From Paraburkholderia lacunae (GTDB taxonomy: Bacteria; Pseudomonadota; Gammaproteobacteria; Burkholderiales; Burkholderiaceae), in contig NZ_QHKS01000009.1 in the NCBI RefSeq assembly GCF_003353175.1, positions 1 to 64,000 of the forward strand: 64,000 nt of DNA, read 5' to 3'. Position numbers and translations under genes: made by a program. Of this stretch, positions 46,126-53,815 are shown in pieces. Position 1 is the stretch's first letter. Each line of letters begins with the position of its first letter. The notes beneath the pieces are model-generated. The model did no database searches. It was not told where the DNA came from and saw only the letters and a program-made list of their open reading frames with translations.

Positions 46126-46472
46126 CAGCGCGCGACCTCAACATGCGAGTCGTGAGCATCGACGCGCAGAATGTTTCCCTCTGGCGTTATCTGCCGCGGA
46201 ATATACGACATGTCTGGAGTGACACGTCGCGTGCCTGCACCGGCGGCTCCCTGCTTCACGGCGAGCTTCGTGGTGGTGGTAGGCATGCGATGCGCTCGTG
46301 CTTTTACCAAATGGGGCACACGCCGCTTATGCGCAGGCGATTTGGGCGCGCCTGCTCCCTGAAGCAATCCACCCCGAGCTTCGGGCGGATTCCAGATTTC
46401 TATGTAGCGCTCACCTGCAAACGCGGACGAAGTACACGCCAGTAAGAGCAACCCGCATCCAACCAGTTTCAC
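46125..46472 (-). CDS. Exported hypothetical protein with GTG start, possible lipoprotein
   Basis: A 115-residue protein. GTG at 46472 is chosen: AAGGAG stands seven bases before it and the next residues form a signal peptide, KLVGCGLLLLACTSSAFAG, with a possible lipobox LLAC. GTG also overlaps the stop of the gene upstream (GTGA). The mature part is basic in its centre (HKRRVPHLVKARAHR). Family not recognised. It is the middle gene of three overlapping ones. Confidence 0.65.
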   Translation of the reverse strand: MKLVGCGLLLLACTSSAFAGERYIEIWNPPEARGGLLQGAGAPKSPAHKRRVPHLVKARAHRMPTTTTKLAVKQGAAGAGTRRVTPDMSYIPRQITPEGNILRVDAHDSHVEVAR

Positions 46473-46786
46473 GATCGTTTCTCCTTGGTGAAGCGCTTCA
46501 ATCTGTCGCTGCAGGATACATCCCCTCCCACGCACGATCCGTCACAACCATCACAGTAGTGGCGATCGCGCACAGCGCCGTCAACACGCCAGACATCCGC
46601 TTCCACCGGACTAGCGGTACCAACAGCGTGGCCGTTTTCGGAGGCGTAAAACGTTGGCTCTCCCGCGTTGCCCCGACGGATGGCCTCGTCGATTTCCTGC
46701 GTGCCAAATGCCGCTTTCATGTCAGCGACAAACGCAGCAATCTCCTGCATCGGGTGGCGGACCGACTGGCGAACGCACAGATCCAT
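46469..46786 (-). CDS. Hypothetical protein with Cys-rich tail, first gene of a coupled operon
   Basis: A 105-residue protein. The start at 46786 (MDLCVRQSVRHPM) follows GGGAGAGG. The C-terminal third holds HYCDGCDGSCVGGDVSC, a tight cysteine cluster that could bind a metal. Its stop overlaps the GTG start of the next gene. No family is recognised. It heads a three-gene operon of unknown role. Confidence 0.6.
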   Translation of the reverse strand: MDLCVRQSVRHPMQEIAAFVADMKAAFGTQEIDEAIRRGNAGEPTFYASENGHAVGTASPVEADVWRVDGAVRDRHYCDGCDGSCVGGDVSCSDRLKRFTKEKRS

Positions 46787-47083
46787 GAAGCCTCTCCCGA
46801 ATGACTGCCTGTTCGGCGTTGCGAAATGCCATGCAGAATACTGTACATCTATACAGGTATTTGCGCAATTCAACGACTGTCCTGCCACCGGCCCCGGGAA
46901 GCAATACTCCACGGCCCGCGCATCCCGACGATGTTTACGTGAGTGGATGTTCACGTGAGTCGAGACGGCGTTTCACGTTTCAGATGGCGTCCGGCATCAC
47001 CGTGCTCGCGCCAGGTTTTCCTGCTTGAGTGCGGGGCTGCGGCACTCTATGCTCGGAGTGCTGTTCCTCTTCAGGAGTTGGTC

Positions 47084-47323
47084 ATGAAAGGCGCTGCAGT
47101 GAACGTGCATTTCGATGCAAAGTTTTTGGTGCTGGACCTGGCAGACGGCCGGGCCGCTTATTTTCCGCTGAAGTTGTTTCCGGTCCTTGAGTCTGCGTCG
47201 TCGATCGAACGTGAGCATTTCGCCATTTCGATTGACCGGCAGCAGTTGTACTGGCCCGAACTCGGCGAAGATGTCGACGTGACGGCATTGCTGCTACCTC
47301 TCGATGACCCGAAGCTTCACTGA
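47084..47323 (+). CDS. DUF2442 family protein
   Basis: A 79-residue protein with the DUF2442 pattern: a short beta sheet including LADGRAAYFPLKLFPVL, then LYWPELGEDVDVTALL. CAGGAG is five or six bases before the ATG. DUF2442 genes often accompany toxin-like DUF4160 partners, but none is seen here. It is a single gene beside a LysR remnant. Confidence 0.82.
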   Translation: MKGAAVNVHFDAKFLVLDLADGRAAYFPLKLFPVLESASSIEREHFAISIDRQQLYWPELGEDVDVTALLLPLDDPKLH

Positions 47324-47458
47324 GCTAACCGCATATCATCTGGTCAGATTTGCTTAACCGTACCGCAGCCTTTTGCAGGAAGGGGACCGTCGGACTACGG
47401 CACCACTGCCTCTCGAACGGCTCACCGTTTTGCTAGTGGACATCGAAACTGACATCGG

Positions 47459-47779
47459 CGTTGCCGCGCGTGCCGCCGTATCGGCGAAACGGTCTATCGC
47501 TGGGCGCGCTCGATCCTCCAGGACGTCGACGCGATGCGCGACGATCTGTCGAATCTGCGGGTAAATCCCAAGGGGTCGTTGCGTATCAGTGCGAGCCAGC
47601 GCCTCGGGCGCAGCCACATCGCGCCAATCGTGTCGCTGATGAAAAAACGCTATCCGGAACTGGAAATCGGGCTGGAGCTGGTTGATCGCCGCTCGGCGCA
47701 GTCGGCCAAGGTGCGCGTCTGCGTCGACTTTCTCAAACAGGAACACGCGCAAGGGGAGTTCGCGTTGTGGAAGACTTAG
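47459..47779 (+). pseudogene. LysR-family regulator remnant with internal deletion
   Basis: The frame reads GETVYRWARSILQDVDAMRDD, then GSLRISASQRLGRSHIAPIVS, the linker and start of a LysR effector domain. After LELVDRRSAQ it jumps straight to a typical C-terminal tail (VRVCVDFLKQE). The helix-turn-helix at the N-terminus and about 130 residues of effector domain are missing. It ends one base before the convergent LysR gene at 47781. Confidence 0.7.
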
Positions 47780-47780
47780 C

Positions 47781-48686
47781 TCACCGCAAACTGCTGAATA
47801 GCTGAGCTACCAGATCGCGCAGCCAGCGATTTCCTGCTTCGTGATGATAGCGGGCGTGCCAGTGCTGCCGTACCGCAAATTCCTCCACGGGTATCGGACA
47901 CGGATGCACCGACAGGTCGTTCACCTTCGCCAGCGTCTCGCCGATATGCCGCGGCAGCGTGGCGATCAGGTCGGTCGTCCGGATGATTGCCCCCAGCCCG
48001 AGAAAACCCGGCAGCTCGAGCACTACGTCCCGCTCAACCTGCTCGCGCACGAGCGCTTGCTCCAGCAGTTGCGCCCCGGTCCCCGCCGCGATGACCACAT
48101 GCCCTTCCGCGCGGTACTGCTTTAACCCGAGCTTTCCGCGCACGCGTGGATGATGCTTATTCATCAGACACACCCAGTCCTGCGTGTACAACTGCTGCTG
48201 GTAAATCCCGCCGCCGAGCCAAGGTATGTGACCGATCGCAAGGTCCGCCTCACCGGATTCAAGCGCCCGTTCGGTATTGCCGTCGATCCTCGCCGCCTCC
48301 AGACGGATGCCCGGTGCCTGCGCGCGAACGTGCGCCAGCATTCGCGGAAGCAACGTGATGTGGCTGGCGTCGGTCATGCAGATGCGGAACCGCCGTTTCG
48401 CGGTGGCTGGATCGAACTCGATCTCCCAGGCAGCGAAGCGTCGTAGCGATTCGAGAATCTCCCGGCACGGCCCGATCAGCGCATCGGCTTGCGGCGTCGG
48501 CGCCATGCCGCCCGGTGTTCGTATGAACAGCGGGTCCTGCAGATGCTCCCGCAAACGCCCCAGCCAGATGCTGATCGTGGGCTGACTCTGTCCGAGCTGC
48601 TCCGCCACGCGCGTGACGCTGCGGACATCGTAGAGAAGATCGAAAAGCTGCAATAGCTTCAGATCGGGGAGTTCTGCAGGGTTCAT
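47781..48686 (-). CDS. LysR-family regulator of the 48-53 kb operon
   Basis: A 301-residue LysR regulator of the NahR/LinR-like group (LPDLKLLQLFDLLYDVRSVTR, then the helix-turn-helix AEQLGQSQPTISIWLGRLR). It is divergent from the operon starting at 48782, and a palindromic site lies between them at 48704-48717. Control of that operon in response to its substrate is the obvious inference. Confidence 0.9.
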   Translation of the reverse strand: MNPAELPDLKLLQLFDLLYDVRSVTRVAEQLGQSQPTISIWLGRLREHLQDPLFIRTPGGMAPTPQADALIGPCREILESLRRFAAWEIEFDPATAKRRFRICMTDASHITLLPRMLAHVRAQAPGIRLEAARIDGNTERALESGEADLAIGHIPWLGGGIYQQQLYTQDWVCLMNKHHPRVRGKLGLKQYRAEGHVVIAAGTGAQLLEQALVREQVERDVVLELPGFLGLGAIIRTTDLIATLPRHIGETLAKVNDLSVHPCPIPVEEFAVRQHWHARYHHEAGNRWLRDLVAQLFSSLR

Positions 48687-48703
48687 AGCGATATTGCCTG
48701 ATG

Positions 48704-48717
48704 CAATGACGTCATTG
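48704..48717. promoter_or_regulatory. Palindrome between divergent LysR and operon, candidate LysR box
   Basis: CAATGACGTCATTG is perfectly palindromic. Two further CATTGC half-sites follow at 48722-48732. The position, 18 bases before the LysR start codon and 65 bases before the operon, fits a LysR binding region. Confidence 0.6.
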
Positions 48718-48781
48718 TATCCATTGCATTGCCGACATGAGCACCGAATCGTATCTTGATCTCCAGATTAGGGAGACGACC

Positions 48782-49774
48782 GTGAAGATTGCGATTCTGG
48801 GTGCGGGTGCTCTGGGCTGCGCCATTGGCGCAGCGCTGACCGAAGGCGGCAACGACGTCTGGTTGTTGAACCGTTCGGCGGCACACGTGGAGGCCATGCG
48901 GCGTGATGGCCTGAGGGTGGACGATACGAGTGGCTCACGTCGCGTGAAGGTTCAGGCCACGACGCGCGCCGCCGAGGCCGGCGTCGTCGATCTGGTGGTT
49001 GTGCTGGTCAAGTCATTTCATACCGATGCTGCGATGCGCAGCGCACTCGAACTGATCGGACCCGACACGCTGGTCCTGTCGTTGCAGAACGGCCTCGGGC
49101 ACGAAGATGTGCTTGCGGACATCGTGGGTCGCGAGCGCGTACTGGCCGGCAAGACCTACGTCGGCGGCGTGATGCGCAATCCGGGGCACATTGAGTCCGG
49201 CGTCGCCGGCAAGGCGACTTGCATCGGCGAACTCGACGGCCGGATCACCTCCCGCGTGACGGCAATCGCCGAAATCTTCAATGCCGCCGGGCTGGCCACC
49301 ACGGTCAGCCACAACATCGTCGGCACGATGTGGGACAAGCTGCTGGTCAATGTCGCAACAGGCGCACTGACGGGCACCACCGGCCTGACCTACGGGCAGC
49401 TTTACGACGAGCCGCTTCTGAAGACGGCGGCGCTCGCAGCGGTCGCCGAAGCGATCGCGGTCGCCCACGCGGCAGGCGTAACGCTCTCCACCACCGATCC
49501 CGAAAGGCCGTGGACCCTCGCCGGCGAGGGACTATCCGCCACCTTCAAGACTTCGATGCTGCAAAGCCTCGAAAAAGGCTCGATCACCGAAATCGACTTT
49601 ATCAACGGCGCGGTCGTGCGCTGGGGACAACGGCACGGCGTGCCGACGCCCGTCAACGCGACGCTGGTGGCGTGCATCAAGGGCATCGAGCGCGCTATGA
49701 CCGACCGACAACACGAGCAACATCTTGCATGGGACCAGAGTAAGTGCTCTGCATGGGCCCGGAGTAAGTGCTAA
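48782..49774 (+). CDS. Ketopantoate reductase-like oxidoreductase
   Basis: A 330-residue protein of the 2-dehydropantoate 2-reductase (ApbA/PanE) family, with GAGALGCA at the N-terminus, the family Lys in VLVKSFHTD and MWDKLLVNVATGALT further on. A GTG start at 48782 is chosen because AGGGAGA stands six bases before it; an ATG at 48737 is the alternative. The last 15 residues (AWDQSKCSAWARSKC) are encoded by the repeat array, and the stop TAA lies in the loop of the inner hairpin. It is the first gene of a catabolic-looking operon, so the substrate may not be ketopantoate. Confidence 0.85.
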   Translation: MKIAILGAGALGCAIGAALTEGGNDVWLLNRSAAHVEAMRRDGLRVDDTSGSRRVKVQATTRAAEAGVVDLVVVLVKSFHTDAAMRSALELIGPDTLVLSLQNGLGHEDVLADIVGRERVLAGKTYVGGVMRNPGHIESGVAGKATCIGELDGRITSRVTAIAEIFNAAGLATTVSHNIVGTMWDKLLVNVATGALTGTTGLTYGQLYDEPLLKTAALAAVAEAIAVAHAAGVTLSTTDPERPWTLAGEGLSATFKTSMLQSLEKGSITEIDFINGAVVRWGQRHGVPTPVNATLVACIKGIERAMTDRQHEQHLAWDQSKCSAWARSKC

Positions 49775-49965
49775 AGCACTAACTCCGGCCGACAGCTAAA
49801 GCGCTAACTCTGGTCGACCGCTTTGCATGGGACCAGAGTAAGCGCTAAAGCGCTAACTCTGGTCGACCGCTTTGCATGGGACCAGAGTAAGCGCTAAAGC
49901 GCTAACTCTGGTCGACCGCTTTGCATGGGACCAGAGTAAGCGCTAAAGCGCTAACTCTGGTCGAC
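49727..49965 (+). repeat. 49-bp hairpin repeat array in front of the VOC gene (five units)
   Basis: Five units of the repeat also found before hpd. The first two form the same compound in which one unit is inserted in the loop of another; three simple units follow with starts at 49825, 49874 and 49923, exactly 49 bases apart. Each simple unit pairs GACCAGAGTAAGCGC with GCGCTAACTCTGGTC around loop TAAA, with one A-A mismatch. The inner unit has changed in both arms at two positions so that pairing is kept (A-T to G-C, C-G to T-A), and has lost one pair. The array overlaps the 3' end of the preceding gene and ends one or two bases before AAAGGAGA. Confidence 0.93.
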
Positions 49966-49980
49966 AAAGGAGACAACCGC

Positions 49981-50373
49981 ATGAACGGCAGTAAGGCCTA
50001 TCTGGAGCATGTCGCCATCTGGGTGAAGGACATCCACTGGCACATCCGCTTTTTCGAAGACGTGCTCGGCATGACGAAGCGCGAGGTCGACGGCACCGTC
50101 GAGGAACCACGGCAGTACTGGACGCTCGGTGGTTTGCAATTCATCCATAACCCGCAGCATGACGCGCCTGAAGGCCGCCTCGCCCACCTGGGCGTGATGT
50201 GCGAAGACATGGAGGCCGCGCTGGCCGCTGCACAAAAGTATGGCGTCAGCGAAATGCCGCAAGGACGCAACTGGCTACGCCTGCCGGACGGCCTCGCCGT
50301 CGAACTGATTCAGGCCAGGCCTGCCACCTGCGTCGCACAGGCGCTGGCGATCAATCCACGTTCGGAGGTGTGA
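49981..50373 (+). CDS. VOC-superfamily protein
   Basis: A 130-residue single VOC domain (glyoxalase/dioxygenase fold), beginning EHVAIWVKDIHWHIRFFEDVLGM and ending LPDGLAVELIQA. Possible metal ligands are His in LEHVA, His in LAHLGV and Glu in AVELIQ. Start ATG with AAAGGAGA placed right after the repeat array. Role in the operon may be isomerisation or epimerisation of a CoA ester (inference). It stops one base before the MaoC start. Confidence 0.87.
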   Translation: MNGSKAYLEHVAIWVKDIHWHIRFFEDVLGMTKREVDGTVEEPRQYWTLGGLQFIHNPQHDAPEGRLAHLGVMCEDMEAALAAAQKYGVSEMPQGRNWLRLPDGLAVELIQARPATCVAQALAINPRSEV

Positions 50374-50374
50374 C

Positions 50375-50833
50375 ATGACGGTCATTGAAAAATACTGGGA
50401 TGACGCCAGCGAAGGCGACGAGTGCGTGAGCCCGACTTACACCGTCACCAAAGAACGCATCCTGGCCTACGCAGACCTCACCGGCGATCACACGCCGGTT
50501 CACGTGGACGAGGAATACGCGAACGCGAGCCACTTCGGTTCGATCGTCGCACACGGTCTGTTTGGCTTGTCGATCGCCGATGGGCTCAAGACGCAAAGCG
50601 ACTATCGTTTCCTGCCTGGCATGTCGCTCGGCTGGACGTGGGACTTCAACCTGCCGATCAAGGTCAACGACGTACTGCATGTCAGATTTCGCGTCGGCGC
50701 GATGCGAGCAAGCAAGAGCCGCTCCGACTGGGGGATCGTTGTACTGCCGTCCGAGCTGGTCAATCAGGACGGCAAGGTCGTCCAGCATGGCGAGCATCGA
50801 CTGATGGTGCCGCGCCGACCGGGAGCGTTCTGA
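50375..50833 (+). CDS. MaoC-family (R)-specific enoyl-CoA hydratase-like protein
   Basis: A 152-residue hot-dog-fold hydratase. The catalytic motif is intact: DLTGDHTPVHVDEEYA (Asp and His of the hydratase 2 signature), followed by FGSIVAHGLFGLS. It probably adds water to an unsaturated CoA ester made by the next gene's product. The stop overlaps the CaiB start (TGATG). Confidence 0.9.
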   Translation: MTVIEKYWDDASEGDECVSPTYTVTKERILAYADLTGDHTPVHVDEEYANASHFGSIVAHGLFGLSIADGLKTQSDYRFLPGMSLGWTWDFNLPIKVNDVLHVRFRVGAMRASKSRSDWGIVVLPSELVNQDGKVVQHGEHRLMVPRRPGAF

Positions 50834-52053
50834 TGCAAGCACGTCCTCTCGAAGGTATTCGCGTCGTCGACTACAGCCATTTTCTGGCCGGTCCGTATGC
50901 TGGGCGCTGTCTCGCGGCGCTCGGAGCCGAAGTCATCAAGGTCGAGCGGCCCGGCAGCGGCGATGCCGGGCGTCAGCACGCCACGGTGCTCGACGACGAG
51001 CAGAGCGGCTATTTTCTGCAACTCAATATGGGCAAGCGCGGCGTCAGCGTCAACATGCGCGATGCGCGTGGCAAGGAGTTCATGCAGCGCCTGTGCGACT
51101 CGGCGGATGTGTTTGTCGAGAACTACCGACCGGGTGCGTTGAACAAACTCGGGCTCGGTTATGACGAACTGTCCGCGCGCAATCCGAAACTGGTCTACTG
51201 CTCGATCTCGGCATATGGCCATACGGGCCCCGATGCGCACCGCGCCGGCTTCGGCCTGATTGCCGAAGCGAAGAGCGGCATTATGCAGATGATCGGCACT
51301 CCCGGCGAGCCGCCGCCGCTGATGCGCATCTCGCTCGGCGATATGTACACCGGCATTCACGCAGTGGCGGCGATCAATGCCGCGCTGCTCGGTCGCGTGA
51401 AGAGCGGCCGAGGCCAGCATATCGACATGGCGCTGTACGACACATTGGTGTCGATGCATGAATACGCGGTGCAGTGCTACACGATGCAAGGCATCGTGCC
51501 GGAGCAAACCGGTCACGATATGCCCACGTCGACGCTCTACGGCGTGTTCCGTGCCGCCGACGGCGACCTCGTAATCGCAGCGCAGGTGGACGATGCGTGG
51601 AAGCGCTTCGCCGCACTGGTAGAGGCTCATGGCGGGCCGGCTGGTTTCGGAACCGACACCCGCTTTCACACCCTCGCGGGACGCAATACGAACCGGTTGG
51701 ACATTCTGTCCGTCGTGAAGCCCTGGGTGTCAAGCCGACCGGTCCTGCAGGTGCTCGAGCTGCTGGATAGCATCGACGTGCCTTGCGCGAAGGTGCAGCG
51801 CATCGACGAGGTGCTGGCCGATCCGCAGATCGTCGCGCGCGGCATGGTGGTCGAGCAGGAGCATCCGCGCTACGGCAAGTTGCGTCTGCCGAACCTGCCC
51901 TTTCGCTTCTCGGATTGCGATACGACGGTCCGCGAGGTCGCGCCCGATCTCGGTCAGCACAACGCGGAAGTGGCGCAATCGCTGGGCTTCGGCGCAGCCG
52001 AAATCGACGCGATGCAAACCGATGGTGTGTTGTATTCAACGGTGAGGCCATGA
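50833..52053 (+). CDS. CaiB/BaiF CoA-transferase family protein
   Basis: A 406-residue class III CoA-transferase. Signature features are LEGIRVVDYSHFLAGPYAGR, LGAEVIKVERPGSGD, ENYRPGALNKLGLGYDEL, and the catalytic Asp in ISLGDMYTG. It would activate the pathway's organic acid by moving CoA from another ester. Start and stop overlap both neighbours, so translation is coupled. Confidence 0.92.
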   Translation: MQARPLEGIRVVDYSHFLAGPYAGRCLAALGAEVIKVERPGSGDAGRQHATVLDDEQSGYFLQLNMGKRGVSVNMRDARGKEFMQRLCDSADVFVENYRPGALNKLGLGYDELSARNPKLVYCSISAYGHTGPDAHRAGFGLIAEAKSGIMQMIGTPGEPPPLMRISLGDMYTGIHAVAAINAALLGRVKSGRGQHIDMALYDTLVSMHEYAVQCYTMQGIVPEQTGHDMPTSTLYGVFRAADGDLVIAAQVDDAWKRFAALVEAHGGPAGFGTDTRFHTLAGRNTNRLDILSVVKPWVSSRPVLQVLELLDSIDVPCAKVQRIDEVLADPQIVARGMVVEQEHPRYGKLRLPNLPFRFSDCDTTVREVAPDLGQHNAEVAQSLGFGAAEIDAMQTDGVLYSTVRP

Positions 52054-52886
52054 TGAACGACCAGTACGCAGTGATCGGCAACCCGATCGGACACACGAAA
52101 TCTCCGCTGATCCACGGGCTCTTTGCAGAAGAGTCGCAGCAGGACATGTCCTATACGGCGATCGAGGGTCCGCTGGAGCCGCAGGACGCGTTCGCCGATA
52201 CCGTGCGCGCATTCATCGCAGCGGGCGGCAAAGGCATGAACGTGACCGCGCCGTTCAAGCTGAAGGCGTTCGCGATGGCCGACGAGCGCAGCGAGCGCGC
52301 GACACTGGCAGGCGCCGCTAACGCGTTGGGCTTTAAGGACGGCCGGATCATCGCCGAGAACTTCGATGGCGTCGGCCTGTTACGCGACATCGAAGTCAAC
52401 CTGAACCTGCCGATGGCCGGCAAGCGCGTGCTGGTCCTCGGCGCGGGTGGAGCAGTGCGTGGCGCATTGCTGCCCTTCCTTGCCGCGCGACCCGCGGAGC
52501 TGGTCGTTGTCAACAGAGATATCGCGAAGGTTCGGGCGCTGGTCGATCAGGTCGCCACGAGCGGGTCGCTGGCCGTCTGCGGGTACGGCGATCTGGAAGC
52601 GATGGGACAGTTCGACCTGGTGGTCAACGCGACGTCGGCCAGTCTCACCGGCGATCTGCCGCCGGTTCCACCAAGCGTTTTCAGTCCCACAGGCGCGGCT
52701 TACGAACTCGCCTACGGCAAGCGGCTGACGCCCTTCCTGAGACTCGCGCGCAATGCAGGTGTGCTGGGTGTCGCGGACGGTGTCGGCATGCTGGTGGAGC
52801 AAGCGGCAGAAGCGTTCGCGTGGTGGCGCGGCGTGCGGCCTCAGACTCGTGCCGTGATCGACCGGCTCACGGTGCCGCTCGCTTGA
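52050..52886 (+). CDS. Shikimate dehydrogenase homologue in a catabolic operon
   Basis: A 278-residue AroE-family protein. NPIGHTKSPLIH (residues 11-22), NVTAPFK with Lys70, and Asp106 in NFDGVGL correspond to the shikimate-binding residues; GAGGAVRG opens the nucleotide-binding domain. The usual NTDG is NFDG here. It overlaps the CoA-transferase stop by four bases. An accessory AroE paralogue acting on shikimate, quinate or a similar hydroxy-cyclohexene acid is likely; the core biosynthetic AroE is probably elsewhere. Confidence 0.88.
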   Translation: MMNDQYAVIGNPIGHTKSPLIHGLFAEESQQDMSYTAIEGPLEPQDAFADTVRAFIAAGGKGMNVTAPFKLKAFAMADERSERATLAGAANALGFKDGRIIAENFDGVGLLRDIEVNLNLPMAGKRVLVLGAGGAVRGALLPFLAARPAELVVVNRDIAKVRALVDQVATSGSLAVCGYGDLEAMGQFDLVVNATSASLTGDLPPVPPSVFSPTGAAYELAYGKRLTPFLRLARNAGVLGVADGVGMLVEQAAEAFAWWRGVRPQTRAVIDRLTVPLA

Positions 52887-52905
52887 AAATGCAACGGAGT
52901 GACAA

Positions 52906-53349
52906 ATGAAAACGGTCCTGATGCTTCACGGTATCAACCACAATATGTTTGGCAAGCGCGACCCGGTGCAGTACGGAACGATCACACTGGCCGAAATCGA
53001 TGCCCGGCTGCAGGCTCTCGGCTTCGAGCTTGGCGTGCAGGTGGAATCGTTCCAGACGAATAGTGAAGGGGCAATGTGCGAGCGTATTCACCAGGCCTTC
53101 GAGGAGCGCTGCGGCGCCGTGCTGATCAACGCCGGGGCGTGGACACACTACAGCTACGGCATACGCGATGCGCTGGCTATTCTCACCTGCCCGGTTGTCG
53201 AACTGCACATGTCCAACATTCACGCCCGGGAGCCGTTCCGGCATCACTCGGTATTCGCCGAGATCGTCGATGGGCAAATCTGCGGCTTCGGGGTTGAGAG
53301 CTATCTGCTGGCCTTGCGAGCCGCAGTTGCTCAGAACAAACATAAGTAA
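52906..53349 (+). CDS. Type II 3-dehydroquinase homologue, divergent
   Basis: A 147-residue protein of the AroQ (type II dehydroquinate dehydratase) family. The family's first motif, usually LNGPNLNMLG, is LHGINHNMFG here. GKRDPVQYG keeps the Arg and the catalytic Tyr (about 23). INAGAWTHYSYGIRD and HMSNIHAREPFRHHS keep the His residues. The changes at the Asn/Pro of the first motif and in the Gly-Ala-Tyr segment suggest a different substrate from dehydroquinate. It closes the operon. Confidence 0.82.
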   Translation: MKTVLMLHGINHNMFGKRDPVQYGTITLAEIDARLQALGFELGVQVESFQTNSEGAMCERIHQAFEERCGAVLINAGAWTHYSYGIRDALAILTCPVVELHMSNIHAREPFRHHSVFAEIVDGQICGFGVESYLLALRAAVAQNKHK

Positions 53350-53815
53350 AGCAATCGGCAATCTGGCGCCGAGCCAAAGCCGGCATCAGCACGAATTGGC
53401 GTTAGTGCGGCTTTCACCAATGCTCTTTTGTTTGACGTCTTTTTAGTCAGCCACGATTCGACCTGCCACCCCAACACGGATAGCCGACGCGCGGAGCGTC
53501 GAAGTAATCGGCGCGGACCGCAGCACCGATCATGTTGACGGTGAGCCGGCCCGCGGTGATCGATGTGATGTTGTTCACGTCAGCCGATGGAGTGATCTCA
53601 ACGATGGAGATGGGGTGCATCAACTGTCGCGATTGCGGGTACCCACATCTCGATCTCGGCGATTTCGCTACGATATGGACAGACGCTTCGTCACTTCTTC
53701 CGCAGTGCTCGTGTATATTTTGGCCATCCGGCTCGGCATTCGAGCCTTCCGCGTAGGCGACGTGCAGAAGGAAGGGAGAGGTCCGTTCCCTTTCAGTGTT
53801 GGAAATGGAGCGACC
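53350..53815. other. Junction region between the operon and the low-GC block
   Basis: 466 bases without a clear gene. A minus-strand tail (ending near 53447) reads SITAGRLTVNMIGAAVRADY and then FDAPRVGYPCWGG, which looks like the end of a lost protein I cannot name. No terminator was seen for the operon. Confidence 0.4.

Noticed and set aside
49727..49965. CRISPR array for the 49-bp repeats
   Set aside because: The units are directly adjacent with no variable spacers, and no cas gene is present.
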